Assembly (NCBI GenBank): GCA_934359255.1
Contig: CAKRLG010000006.1
Span: 62,001 to 126,000, forward strand
DNA length: 64,000 nucleotides
Reading direction: 5' to 3'
Source: an uncultured Ruminococcus sp.
Lineage (GTDB): Bacteria > Bacillota > Clostridia > Lachnospirales > Lachnospiraceae
Shown one piece after another: positions 45,063 through 54,113 of this stretch (its first letter is position 1; every line of letters starts with the position of its first letter). A model generated the notes under the pieces. It saw only the letters and a list, made by a program, of their open reading frames with translations. It ran no database searches and was not told the DNA's origin. A program made the translations under genes and the position numbers.

Positions 45063-46328
45063 TTACTGTTCCAGGGAAGAATCATCATATCCCTGTGTAT
45101 CATCTGTTACATCTGTCTGGCCTTCTTCCTGTGAATCGGCAGAGTTCTCTTCCGTGTTCGCAGACTCTGTATCCGATTCGTGATAAGCTGCCAGCGAACC
45201 ATCCTCCGAATGATCCAGTCTGGATTCTTCTCCAAATCCACTGATTTCTATAATTTTCTGACTGTATGTTTTTACCTCATCCGAAGGAACATAGCTGTCT
45301 TCCGGATACAAAAATTCATGCAGTTTGATTACATTTGACTCCAAAGTAATCGGAAGTACACAGTCGAGACCGTCCATTGCGTCTTCTACTACGCCTCCAT
45401 ATAAATGATCAAATGGAAATCCTGTCTGATCTTCAATATCATAGGAAAGCATGCTCATTCCCATCTGCAAAATCTCCGGCTTCGTCAGAGAGGTTTTGAT
45501 CAGTGGGAAAACTTTATCCAGAACTTTGCTAAGGGTACTGATACTGGAATTCTTTGCCTTTTCTACGATCTTATAAATAACCTCCCGCTGTCTTGCCGCA
45601 CGTCTGAAATCGTTTCCCGCTGTATAACGAATTCGCGCATACGCAACGGTCTGTACTCCATTCAAATGATGAACTCCGGCAACCTTCTTCAGTGGTGTAT
45701 AATCCATACCGGTAACTTCTGACGTTTCTACACAATAATTGTTCAGATGTTCAATCTCCTCTTCTTTCAGATCAACATCGATACCGCCAAGCAGTTCCAC
45801 CGCCTCTGCAACACCTTTAAAGTCAACCGTTACATAGTCAACAATATTAAGATCAAGATTCTTATTCATCATGGTCATCATTTTTTCCGGACCACCTGTA
45901 CAGAACGCAGAATTTGCCTTATTGTATACATCTTCGCCCTCCGAATTACTTCCAACCCGAAGATACGTATCACGGTATATAGAAACCAGTTTTACCTTTT
46001 TGGTATCGTTATTGATACTCGCAATGATCATCGTATCACTGTTTACATCACCATCCAGTTCTCCTTCTCTGCTGTCAAGCCCAACCAGTGCAATGCTTGT
46101 ATAACCTTTCATAACCTGATTTTCTTCCACACTTTGATTAACATCCACGTTTTCAAAATTCAGATCTTCATAATTCATATTTCCGAGTTTCGCATATACA
46201 AACAGTCCGCCCATCAGGACGATCAGAATGATAATTTCCAGCGCAAACACTACTCTGCTCATCGTACTTTTCCGGCGTCTGCGTCGGATTCTTTTCTGTC
46301 TGTCCGTCAGGTTTTTCTTTTTCGCCAT
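45063..46328 (-). CDS. LCP family cell-wall polymer ligase (first of a tandem pair)
   Basis: 421 residues with the same layout as its neighbour: basic N-terminus, one membrane helix (about 26-46), LCP domain (GLDSREGELDGDVNSDTMI, SIYRDTYLRVG, HLNGVQTVAYARIRYTAGND). It differs by an extra C-terminal tail of about 35 residues rich in Glu, Asp, Ser and Gln (disordered). AAGGAGTAAATAC precedes the ATG. It follows the WbaP-type gene, so the polymer built by this locus is probably joined to the wall by this pair. Confidence 0.93.
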   Translation of the reverse strand: MAKKKNLTDRQKRIRRRRRKSTMSRVVFALEIIILIVLMGGLFVYAKLGNMNYEDLNFENVDVNQSVEENQVMKGYTSIALVGLDSREGELDGDVNSDTMIIASINNDTKKVKLVSIYRDTYLRVGSNSEGEDVYNKANSAFCTGGPEKMMTMMNKNLDLNIVDYVTVDFKGVAEAVELLGGIDVDLKEEEIEHLNNYCVETSEVTGMDYTPLKKVAGVHHLNGVQTVAYARIRYTAGNDFRRAARQREVIYKIVEKAKNSSISTLSKVLDKVFPLIKTSLTKPEILQMGMSMLSYDIEDQTGFPFDHLYGGVVEDAMDGLDCVLPITLESNVIKLHEFLYPEDSYVPSDEVKTYSQKIIEISGFGEESRLDHSEDGSLAAYHESDTESANTEENSADSQEEGQTDVTDDTQGYDDSSLEQ

Positions 46329-46375
46329 GTATTTACTCCTTATTCCTTTGTTTTCCTATCTTGCGGACCCTCTTC

Positions 46376-47782
46376 CTAATATGCGTTCTTGTTAATAAAG
46401 CCTTTAAAAAACGTCAGCAAAATAATTTTCACATCCAGTCCGACAGACCAGTTTTCAATATAATACAGATCATAATCAATTCGTTTCCGGATGGATGTAT
46501 TTCCTCTGTAGCCATTGACCTGAGCCCAGCCGGTAAGACCCGGACGTACCTGATGTTTTACCATATATCTCGGGATCTCTTCCCGGAATTTTTCCACAAA
46601 AAACGGCCGTTCCGGTCTCGGTCCCACCAGACTCATATCTCCTTTGAGAATGTTAAACAGCTGCGGCAGCTCATCGATACTCGTCCGTCGCATCAGCTTC
46701 CCGATTCCGGTTACCCTTGGATCGTTTTTGACGGTCCATGCCTTCTTTTCGCTTTCCTTCGACTGTACTTCCATTGAACGGAACTTATACATCATAAATG
46801 TATGATTATGCAGTCCCACCCGCTCCTGTTTGTATATCAGCGGTCCCGGAGAAGTCAGCTTGATCATGATCACAGCAAACAACATTATCGGAGAAAACAG
46901 AATAATCGCAACGATCGATCCGAAAATATCCATCAGCCGTTTTACCACCGCATTGAACGTATTGGTCAGCGGCACATAACGGATATTGACAACTGGAAGT
47001 CCCAGTAAATCTTCTGTATATGGTTTTGTCGGAATGATATTATTGTAATCAGGAATAAACTTCGTGTGCACTCCTGATTTTTCGCACATCGCCACAATTT
47101 CCTGCAGCCTGTAATATTCGCTCAGTCCCAAAGTGATCGCGATCTCATCCAGCCTGTTTTCCGGCAGGATCACCATCAGATTGGCGATTCTTCCAAGTAC
47201 TTTAATTCCACGGTACGTAGTCCCTGCTTCCACATTATCATCGAGGATTCCACGAATCTGATATCCCCACTGTGGATTTTCCAGGATCCGGTCAATATAT
47301 GCTTCTGCTGCCTTACTGTAACCAACCAACAGGATATGCTTCTGATTCAAACCTCGTTTACGAATATCCCGTAACAGATAGCGAATCGTGATACGAACCA
47401 ATTCTTCCAGGAACATGTTTATAAAATAGAAGAAAAACAACATATCACGGGAAAAGTTGATTTCTTTGAGCCACACATAAATGCACCCGATGATCAACAA
47501 AATTCCCACCGTATTGGCTTTTACAATATTAGAAAATTCCAGTCTGCGTCCCTGCACCCGTTTCGGTGTATACAGATTAAACGCATAATACAGGATCAGA
47601 TAAACCGGTACGATTCCAAACAGTGCTGTCATATACCATTCAAAAGATAAACTTCTGACCGCATCTACTGAAAAGGGACCCACGAATTTTAATGTCCATG
47701 CCAGCAGATACGAAACAACGATCACAACAGCATCGATCACTACATGCATACGATTAAAGTACTTCTGATTATCTTTAATCAA
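46376..47782 (-). CDS. Polyprenyl glycosylphosphotransferase initiating polysaccharide synthesis (WbaP type)
   Basis: Transfers the first sugar phosphate to undecaprenyl phosphate. 468 residues: about four N-terminal membrane helices, a Rossmann-like central domain (LLVGYSKAAEAYIDRIL), one more helix and the C-terminal bacterial sugar transferase domain with MYKFRSM, RRTSIDELPQLFNILKGDMS and LVGPRPERPFFVEKF. The start is TTG behind AAAAGGTG. Two consensus promoters lie upstream at 47831 and 47898. The sugar is not deducible: glucose, galactose or an N-acetyl sugar are all possible. Confidence 0.94.
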   Translation of the reverse strand: MIKDNQKYFNRMHVVIDAVVIVVSYLLAWTLKFVGPFSVDAVRSLSFEWYMTALFGIVPVYLILYYAFNLYTPKRVQGRRLEFSNIVKANTVGILLIIGCIYVWLKEINFSRDMLFFFYFINMFLEELVRITIRYLLRDIRKRGLNQKHILLVGYSKAAEAYIDRILENPQWGYQIRGILDDNVEAGTTYRGIKVLGRIANLMVILPENRLDEIAITLGLSEYYRLQEIVAMCEKSGVHTKFIPDYNNIIPTKPYTEDLLGLPVVNIRYVPLTNTFNAVVKRLMDIFGSIVAIILFSPIMLFAVIMIKLTSPGPLIYKQERVGLHNHTFMMYKFRSMEVQSKESEKKAWTVKNDPRVTGIGKLMRRTSIDELPQLFNILKGDMSLVGPRPERPFFVEKFREEIPRYMVKHQVRPGLTGWAQVNGYRGNTSIRKRIDYDLYYIENWSVGLDVKIILLTFFKGFINKNAY

Positions 47783-47830
47783 TATTTTTCACCTTTTAGT
47801 ATTTCTGGTATGTTTTGTATTTACCATATT

Positions 47831-47859
47831 ACTATAATACGCAATATACAAAACCTCAA
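47831..47859 (-). promoter_or_regulatory. Proximal promoter of the WbaP-LCP unit
   Basis: Minus strand TTGAGG (47854-47859), 17 bp, TATAGT (47831-47836), about 50 bp before the TTG start. Confidence 0.6.
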
Positions 47860-47897
47860 CCAAACATTTTATTAATTAGCTTACACTTTTCTTACAT

Positions 47898-47926
47898 ATT
47901 ATAGTCAGGATGTATTTTCCTGTCAA
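47898..47926 (-). promoter_or_regulatory. Distal promoter of the WbaP-LCP unit
   Basis: Minus strand TTGACA (47921-47926), 17 bp, TATAAT (47898-47903): perfect consensus boxes. Together with the one at 47831 it gives two start points for the unit. Confidence 0.8.
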
Positions 47927-47953
47927 CAAAACTTACGTTCTCCAATGGTTCTC

Positions 47954-48907
47954 TCATCCGAATCTCCGTATCACATTGATCCACAACTGCAATTGAATCT
48001 TCCCGTAATTAGGAAGATTTTTCCATAAAAACGGTACTTTTTTATCTTTTTTACACAGTGAAAAACCATTCTTAATTCCTGCTGCATATTCCCGCCCATA
48101 TTTCTTTGAAGCAAAGAATATAAGTTTAACCGTAAATCCCAGCACCAGAAACGGCAGATTCAGCAAAATCTGGAACAATGGCATATTTTTGTAAAGCATA
48201 TAAATATTATTTCTGGAAGAATATCTGATTTTAAACTGGTTGTAACGTGATCCTGAAGTTCCGCTTCCCACGTGATACACCCCTGCCTTCGGCAAATACC
48301 AGTTTTCATACCCCGCTATCTGTGCCCGATATCCAAGATCAATATCCTCAAGATACGCAAAATGTTCCTCATCAAATCCTCCCAACTGCTTTACCAGTTC
48401 TGTTCGATAAATAGCAGCTCCGCCACAGGAGGCAAATATTTTTCGCTCTTTCCTGTATTTTTCTTCCGGTTTTCCCTTTCCAAGCGCAAACGCCCAGCCA
48501 AGACAGTTATAATAATTTCCGGCATCGTCTATCTTTCCCCGATCATGAAACTGCAGCATCCGTGCAGCTGCAGAAAAAGCATCCTTTTTCCTTTCAATTC
48601 CCCGATACAGTTCCAGCAGAAAATCCGGCTCTGCCTCGGTATCATTATTTAACAGTACTACATATGGTGTCTGTGTTGCTTCAATTCCGATATTCACTGC
48701 TTTACAAAAACCAGTATTTTCTGCAAGTGCAATTACCCGTACCCATGGATAGTTTTCTTCTGTCAGTTCTCTGCTCCCGTCTACGGAACCATTGTCCACA
48801 AATATCACATCAAATTCAGAGAAAGTCTGTCGCTTCAAACTGTCCAGACAACGCTCCACATACTGTATCCCATTGAAATTAGGAATCACAACAGTTATCT
48901 TCTTCAT
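47954..48907 (-). CDS. Family 2 glycosyltransferase
   Basis: 317 residues. The GT-A fold begins VVIPNFNGIQYVERCLDSL, continues with FVDNGSVDGS and LLNNDTEAEPDF (metal region) and has FAYLEDIDLGYRAQIAG (catalytic Asp region) typical of rhamnosyltransferase-like GT2 enzymes. The C-terminal part has a hydrophobic stretch (about 245-265, LFQILLNLPFLVLGF). The ATG at 48907 is preceded by AAGGAGATACC. It lies 13 bp after another GT2 gene and ends the unit that starts with the SMR genes. Confidence 0.9.
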   Translation of the reverse strand: MKKITVVIPNFNGIQYVERCLDSLKRQTFSEFDVIFVDNGSVDGSRELTEENYPWVRVIALAENTGFCKAVNIGIEATQTPYVVLLNNDTEAEPDFLLELYRGIERKKDAFSAAARMLQFHDRGKIDDAGNYYNCLGWAFALGKGKPEEKYRKERKIFASCGGAAIYRTELVKQLGGFDEEHFAYLEDIDLGYRAQIAGYENWYLPKAGVYHVGSGTSGSRYNQFKIRYSSRNNIYMLYKNMPLFQILLNLPFLVLGFTVKLIFFASKKYGREYAAGIKNGFSLCKKDKKVPFLWKNLPNYGKIQLQLWINVIRRFG

Positions 48908-48920
48908 GGTATCTCCTTCC

Positions 48921-50738
48921 TTACGCACGCAGCGAATAATTCCATTTGCTCAACGTAAGGTTTTTATTATAATAAGGATCTCCCTGCTTTAACAAATCGA
49001 TCCATCTGGTCCGCATAAATTCTATCTCTTCCTGGAACCGGCGCACTTTTTCTTCACTGTCCTCCGATCCCCTGGATTTGGATTCGTAATGATACAATTC
49101 CACCTTCGGATTATAGACCACAAGATATCCTGCTCTCACGCACCGCAGGCAAAGATCCACATCGTTAAATGCCACCGTAAGCGCCTCTTCAAATCCTCCC
49201 AGACTTTCAAAAACAGACCGCTTCATCATCATGCATGCGGCAGTCACTGCACTCAGATCCATCTGTAAAGATGCTTTATGAAGATACCCGCTTCTCGAAC
49301 GTGGCATATTTAAAAATGCATGACCGGCGATCCCGCCGATTCCGATGATTGTTCCCGCATGCTGAATTGTATCATCCGGATAATACAGTTTAGCTCCCAC
49401 GATCCCCACTTCTTTACGCTGGCAGTTTCCCAGCATTTCTTCCATCCAGTGAGGATTGATCACTTCCACATCATTATTCAAAAACAGCAGATACTCTCCG
49501 GAAGCCGATTTTTCTCCGAAATTATTGATGGCTGAATAATTAAATCCGGATTCCCAAGTCACGATTTTTACGTTGTCCCGTTTTTTCAGTTCTTCATAGT
49601 AGTCCCAGGTTTCTTTTTCCTGGCTGTTATTTTCCATGATGATCACTTCGTAATTGCAATATGTAGTTTTGGAAAATACAGAATCCAGACACTGTTTCAA
49701 CGCATCTTTCTGATCTTTGTTCGGAATCAGAACAGACACCAGCGGTTTTCCCTGCACCGGATATTCCACCTGATAGAAGCCAAGGTCTTTCGTATGGCTC
49801 ACGGTTCCCTCCACACCCTGTCGTTTCAGATGTGCTTCAATAGCTCTCTTTCCCGCATCAAACGCATACATCTTGCTCGCCGGATTATCCGCCGTGGATG
49901 CCTGATGCGTCCGCCAGTGATACAGCACCTCCGGGATATGGCAAATCTTCTTCGCCGCCTCCGTACACCGGAAGATGAAATCGTAATCCTGTGCCCCGTC
50001 ATACTCTCTGCGAAATCCGCCCACCTGACGGATCAGGCTGGTTCTCACCACGAAGAAATGTGTAATATAATTATTGGATCTCAACAGATCCACATTAAAA
50101 TCCGGTTTAAAATGCGGCTGAAAATGTTCGCTCAGATCTGTAGTCACTTTATCTTCATCCGAATAAAAAACATCCGGCTCTTCTGAACTCTGATTCAGAG
50201 CCTCTACGATCCGGTACAGTGCCTGCGGTGCCAGCAGATCGTCATGGTCGAGCAGACCGGTAAATTCTCCGGCTGCCATCTCCATCGCTGCGTTCGTATT
50301 TTCCGCGATTCCGAGATTTTCTTTCAGATTCTCCACTTTTACTCTGGCATCTTTTTTCGTATACTCCTGAAGCACCTGTGCCATAGTCTCGTCTTCCGGA
50401 CTTGCATTGGCGATACACAGTTCCCAGTTTGTGTAGGTCTGCGTTTCCAGTGATTCTATCATTTCCCGCAGGAATTTCGCCGGCGTTTTATATGCCGGGA
50501 CAACCACACTGATCAGTGGCTGTTTTTCCCACTGTTTCTTTCTCTGTCCATCCAGCTCTTTTTCCGATGGTTTATGGCTCTCAAACCATGGTCCGTAAGG
50601 CACTTCTTCCGGCTCCATCCGTTCACACAGTCGTACCCAGAACTCCTTCGGTCCGTAATGTTTCAGATAGCGAAACCCCTTTTTGATCGTATACGGTTTT
50701 ATCTTTTTGAGATAACGCATCCAGTTTCCTGAACTCAT
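48921..50738 (-). CDS. Family 2 glycosyltransferase with N-terminal extension
   Basis: 605 residues with two GT-A domains in a row. The first starts at about 72 (ISVVVPAYKTPAKFLREM, DHDDLLAPQALY, YDGAQDYDFIFRC) and the second at about 330 (VSVLIPNKDQKDALKQCL, LLFLNNDVEVINP, VAFNDVDLCLRCV). AAAGGAGTATCG precedes the ATG. It is a shorter paralogue of the 816-residue enzyme at 61312-63762, sharing the C-terminal SKSRGSEDSEEK region and a final NLTLSKWNYSLR. Two catalytic domains suggest it adds two sugars or builds a repeat. Confidence 0.9.
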   Translation of the reverse strand: MSSGNWMRYLKKIKPYTIKKGFRYLKHYGPKEFWVRLCERMEPEEVPYGPWFESHKPSEKELDGQRKKQWEKQPLISVVVPAYKTPAKFLREMIESLETQTYTNWELCIANASPEDETMAQVLQEYTKKDARVKVENLKENLGIAENTNAAMEMAAGEFTGLLDHDDLLAPQALYRIVEALNQSSEEPDVFYSDEDKVTTDLSEHFQPHFKPDFNVDLLRSNNYITHFFVVRTSLIRQVGGFRREYDGAQDYDFIFRCTEAAKKICHIPEVLYHWRTHQASTADNPASKMYAFDAGKRAIEAHLKRQGVEGTVSHTKDLGFYQVEYPVQGKPLVSVLIPNKDQKDALKQCLDSVFSKTTYCNYEVIIMENNSQEKETWDYYEELKKRDNVKIVTWESGFNYSAINNFGEKSASGEYLLFLNNDVEVINPHWMEEMLGNCQRKEVGIVGAKLYYPDDTIQHAGTIIGIGGIAGHAFLNMPRSRSGYLHKASLQMDLSAVTAACMMMKRSVFESLGGFEEALTVAFNDVDLCLRCVRAGYLVVYNPKVELYHYESKSRGSEDSEEKVRRFQEEIEFMRTRWIDLLKQGDPYYNKNLTLSKWNYSLRA

Positions 50739-50771
50739 CGATACTCCTTTCTGTTGCCGTTTATCTGCCTT

Positions 50772-51926
50772 TTATCTTCCTTCTATTGTCTCATACTCCG
50801 GAAATTCCTTCAGTGCTTTTACCACTTCCGCCGCTTCTTCCAGAGACAGGCTGTAATACATCGGCAGACGGCACAGCCGTTCGCTCTCTTTTGTCGTGTA
50901 GACATCCTCGCCGTGGAATCTTCCAAATTTCTTTCCTGCAGTTGCCGTGTGAAGCGGTACATAATGAAAGACGCTCAGGATCCCGCGCTCTTTCAGATAT
51001 GCCAGAAGTTTTGTACGCACCTTCAGATCTTTTACTTTGATGTAATACATGTGGGCATTGTGTGTGGCATACTCCGGAATATACGGGCGTTCCAGCACCC
51101 CTTTGTCTTCCAGTTCTTTCAGTTCTTCGTGATAGAAGTTCCAGATGGACAATCTCTTATCATTGATCTTGTCTGCCTCTTCCAGCTGCGCCCACAGATA
51201 AGCGGCATTCATATCGCTTGGCAGATAGGACGATCCATAGCCCACCCAGGTATATTTATCAATCTGTCCACGGAAATACTGGCTGCGATTTGTTCCCTTT
51301 TCCCGTAAAATTTCTGCCGGTTCCAGATATTTGTCGTCCTGAAAGAGAATCGCACCGCCCTCTCCCATGGAATAATTCTTTGTCTCATGGAAACTGTAGC
51401 ATCCGAAATCACCGATCGTTCCCAGTGCTTTTCCTTTATAAAAAGCATTCACTCCCTGTGCGGCATCTTCCACCACTTTCAGGTTATATTTTTTCGCAAT
51501 TGCCATGATCTCATCCATTGCACAGCTGACACCCGCATAATGCACCGGCACGATCGCTTTGGTCTTTTCTGTAATTGCTTCCTCAATTTTTGTCTCATCG
51601 ATGTTCATGGTATCCGGACGGATATCCACAAACACGCAGGTTGCTCCCCGTAAAACAAAAGCATCCGCGGTGGATACAAAGGTATACGACGGCATGATTA
51701 CTTCATCTCCCGGCTGAATATCCGCCAGGAACGCCGCCATCTCCAGTGCATGGGTACAGGAAGTTGTCAGCAATACGTTTTTCGTCTGAAACCTGTCCTT
51801 CATCCACTGGGAGCATTTTTTGGTAAATGGACCGTCTCCACAGATCATACCGTTTTTTTCTACGGCCTCTTTAATATACTCTGTTTCTTTTCCCACAAAC
51901 GGTGGGCGGTTAAAACTGATTCTCAC
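50772..51926 (-). CDS. wecE: dTDP-4-amino-4,6-dideoxygalactose transaminase (WecE/RffA)
   Basis: PLP enzyme that converts dTDP-4-keto-6-deoxyglucose to dTDP-Fuc4N. 384 residues closely following WecE: PPFVGKETEYIKEAV, VLLTTSCTHALEMAAF, PGDEVIMPSYTFVSTADAF, VEDAAQGV and the PLP Lys in SFHETKNYSMGEGGA, then YTTKESERLCRLPM. Two GTG codons are possible; AGGAG is well spaced for the one at 51926, which gives MRISFNRPPF like the family. It implies an amino-deoxy sugar in the polymer. No dTDP-glucose synthesis genes are in the window. Confidence 0.93.
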   Translation of the reverse strand: MRISFNRPPFVGKETEYIKEAVEKNGMICGDGPFTKKCSQWMKDRFQTKNVLLTTSCTHALEMAAFLADIQPGDEVIMPSYTFVSTADAFVLRGATCVFVDIRPDTMNIDETKIEEAITEKTKAIVPVHYAGVSCAMDEIMAIAKKYNLKVVEDAAQGVNAFYKGKALGTIGDFGCYSFHETKNYSMGEGGAILFQDDKYLEPAEILREKGTNRSQYFRGQIDKYTWVGYGSSYLPSDMNAAYLWAQLEEADKINDKRLSIWNFYHEELKELEDKGVLERPYIPEYATHNAHMYYIKVKDLKVRTKLLAYLKERGILSVFHYVPLHTATAGKKFGRFHGEDVYTTKESERLCRLPMYYSLSLEEAAEVVKALKEFPEYETIEGR

Positions 51927-51994
51927 TCTTCTCACTCCTGTTATTCTTTTGCTTTGATACCGGATTGTTCCGTACTTTTGACTCTTGTATCATC

Positions 51995-52333
51995 TCACAT
52001 CGTATAAATCAAAATTCCTGCTATGATCAGCAGGTTTCCCACAAGTTTTCCTTTTGTGATCTTTTCGTTCAGGATCACTCTCGAAAAGATCAGAACAAAT
52101 ACATACGCAGCCGTATCGATCACCGGTCCAAACCGCATGTCTACTTTTGTATAACACCAGGTATTCAGAAGCAATACGCAAAAAAAGATCCCGTACGCCA
52201 CGATCACCCTCCAGTTCAGATATTCCAGCAGCGGATTGCTGTACTTTTTATTGGCACTCTGTTTTAATAGTACCTGGGAGATGGCAGTAAAAAATGTGCC
52301 TGCCAGCATCAGTAACATAAACATTCTATTCAT
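51995..52333 (-). CDS. SMR/EamA-type small membrane protein, subunit 2 of a pair
   Basis: 112 residues, four membrane helices, in the small multidrug resistance/DMT superfamily (QVLLKQSANKK, RFGPVIDTAAYVFVLIFSRVILNEKITKGKLVGNLLIIAGI). It overlaps its partner by 8 bp, so the two are translated together. Paired four-helix proteins of this type in sugar loci (ArnE/ArnF) flip undecaprenyl-phosphate-linked amino sugars. That role fits the WecE gene directly after it but is inferred; drug efflux is the alternative. Confidence 0.83.
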   Translation of the reverse strand: MNRMFMLLMLAGTFFTAISQVLLKQSANKKYSNPLLEYLNWRVIVAYGIFFCVLLLNTWCYTKVDMRFGPVIDTAAYVFVLIFSRVILNEKITKGKLVGNLLIIAGILIYTM

Positions 52334-52676
52334 AGCGCTGCACCACCCATACGCCGGCGAGTACTACCAGGATACCGATAATATTCCGCACCGACAGATT
52401 TTCATGAAAGATCACCACTGCCCAGATCTGCGACCACAACAGGTACACACTCTTGTTGGCATACGCTGTGGACAGGGAGAACTTCTTTATCACCTGCTGC
52501 CATGCAATGGCATAGATTCCACAGTTTCCGATCATCAGTGCCAGGAACACATAAAGCCAGACACTTCCCAGCCCATGCCTGTTATACTGAACAGATGCCA
52601 TCTTGGAAAATACACTGGTCAGGGAAAACAGCAGAATATTCAGGTGAAGCTGTATGTAATTCTTTACTTTTTCCAT
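52326..52676 (-). CDS. SMR/EamA-type small membrane protein, subunit 1 of a pair
   Basis: 116 residues with four hydrophobic segments (LNILLFSLTSVFSKMA, SVWLYVFLALMIGNCGIYAI, the central Lys/Trp-rich loop, NIIGILVVLAGVWVVQ). AAAGGAAAAAACA precedes the ATG and a consensus promoter is at 52735-52763, so this gene opens the unit SMR-SMR-wecE-GT2-GT2. It should form a heterodimer with the overlapping gene. Confidence 0.83.
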   Translation of the reverse strand: MEKVKNYIQLHLNILLFSLTSVFSKMASVQYNRHGLGSVWLYVFLALMIGNCGIYAIAWQQVIKKFSLSTAYANKSVYLLWSQIWAVVIFHENLSVRNIIGILVVLAGVWVVQRYE

Positions 52677-52734
52677 TGTTTTTTCCTTTTATTCTTTTTG
52701 TATATCCTCTTTGCGAGCGATACCATATCGTCTT

Positions 52735-52763
52735 ATTATACCATTCTTATACTTTCGCTTCAA
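52735..52763 (-). promoter_or_regulatory. Promoter of the SMR-wecE-GT2 unit
   Basis: Minus strand TTGAAG (52758-52763), 17 bp, TATAAT (52735-52740), about 60 bp before the first SMR gene. Confidence 0.72.
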
Positions 52764-52821
52764 GATTACTTTTCTCACAATCAAATTTGGTTTACTTAAC
52801 CAATTACTGATATACATTGCA

Positions 52822-52848
52822 AAAAAGTGCCCCTAACAGGCACTTTTT
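52822..52848. terminator. Terminator after wzx
   Basis: AAAAAGTGCC (52822-52831) pairs with GGCACTTTTT (52839-52848) around a 7-base loop, with T-runs on both strands. It is one base from the wzx stop and upstream of the next promoter. Confidence 0.8.
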
Positions 52849-52849
52849 C

Positions 52850-54097
52850 TTATTTTTCCATATGTTGTTTTTCTCTCTGTCTGATTTTCCGTAACAGCCA
52901 GATCCAGAGTGCGACGATTTCAATCAGATAACTCACTGCCAGAGAAATACTTCCTCCCTGCATTCCATATTGCTGAATCAGCAAATACGCACCGAAATAG
53001 CTAACCGGCAGTATGATCACATTACATATAACCAGTCCTTTGATTTCTCTCACTACCGTAAGCAGTGCACATAAAAACCACACGATGGCAGTCAGAATCG
53101 TGCAGCCGATGAGTGGGAGCAGCAGGTCTTCATGCGCTGCCACCTCATCCCCGTACAGAAGTTCCAATCCCCAGTGTCCGAATATTTTTCCTCCTCCGAG
53201 AGCAACCACACTGATCAACGCGATTGCTGCCATGCATTTGCGGAAGGTTTTCCAGAAATCCCGGATATTTCCACTGCTGTACTGTTCCGCAAACAGTGTG
53301 ATAAACGGGTTAAATACATAGGATGCTCCCATCTGAACGATCATCGTAGGTGCTGCAACCGATCCGTAGATACCGAGTGCCACACCTCCCAGAAGTTTTT
53401 CCATGACCAGACGCGGGATCGTCGGAATAACCGATGACATGGTCTGATAACATAACAGTGGAAAACATTCTGCCATCAGCGTTATATTTTTTTTCTCTTT
53501 TAGATAAATCTTTATGGTATCCAACTTTTTTGCCCGTGGAATATCATAGAAAAAAATCACCAGCCAGGAAATCAGTGCCATGGCAAGAATAGCTGCCAGA
53601 AGCCTCTGTGACACTGCCAGTATCACTACAAATCCAGCAAAAGAAAGGATTCCCTTCACCATCCAGGATTTTCCGATCCAATCCATCCGCCATTTTTTCT
53701 GACAGATTCCGGCATAGACATCGTAGAACGCCTCCGCCATCTTAAACAGACAGTAGGCAACGATACACATACTTGATCCGTAACTATATCCGGCAATCAG
53801 GGCATAACCCACACAAACCAGGAACGAGAGGATGCAGATGATCAGACGGCTACTCACATAGATACCGGAGGTGTATTTTTCTTTCATGTCCGATACCTGA
53901 TAATTCCGAATACCCTGCATGGCAATGCTATAAAATACATTATTAACCGACATGGCAAGGGTAAGGATTCCCGCTGTTTCCACGCCGGACAGTCGGACCA
54001 CCAGCACGCTGATCAGCCACTGCGTGATCAGATATACCATACTTCCCGCCGAGTTCCAGATAATACTCTTTTGTATTGATACTTTTTTTTCTTCCAT
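52850..54097 (-). CDS. Wzx-type polysaccharide flippase
   Basis: MOP/PST-family transporter, 415 residues, about twelve membrane helices, moving undecaprenyl-linked repeat units to the outer face. The N-terminal segment (IWNSAGSMVYLITQWLISVLVV) and an even spread of hydrophobic segments are characteristic. AAAGGAAAAAAT precedes the ATG. Length is normal for the family. It follows a GT2 gene by 16 bp. A Wzy polymerase is not recognisable within the window. Confidence 0.9.
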   Translation of the reverse strand: MEEKKVSIQKSIIWNSAGSMVYLITQWLISVLVVRLSGVETAGILTLAMSVNNVFYSIAMQGIRNYQVSDMKEKYTSGIYVSSRLIICILSFLVCVGYALIAGYSYGSSMCIVAYCLFKMAEAFYDVYAGICQKKWRMDWIGKSWMVKGILSFAGFVVILAVSQRLLAAILAMALISWLVIFFYDIPRAKKLDTIKIYLKEKKNITLMAECFPLLCYQTMSSVIPTIPRLVMEKLLGGVALGIYGSVAAPTMIVQMGASYVFNPFITLFAEQYSSGNIRDFWKTFRKCMAAIALISVVALGGGKIFGHWGLELLYGDEVAAHEDLLLPLIGCTILTAIVWFLCALLTVVREIKGLVICNVIILPVSYFGAYLLIQQYGMQGGSISLAVSYLIEIVALWIWLLRKIRQREKQHMEK

Positions 54098-54113
54098 ATT
54101 TTTTCCTTTTTGC

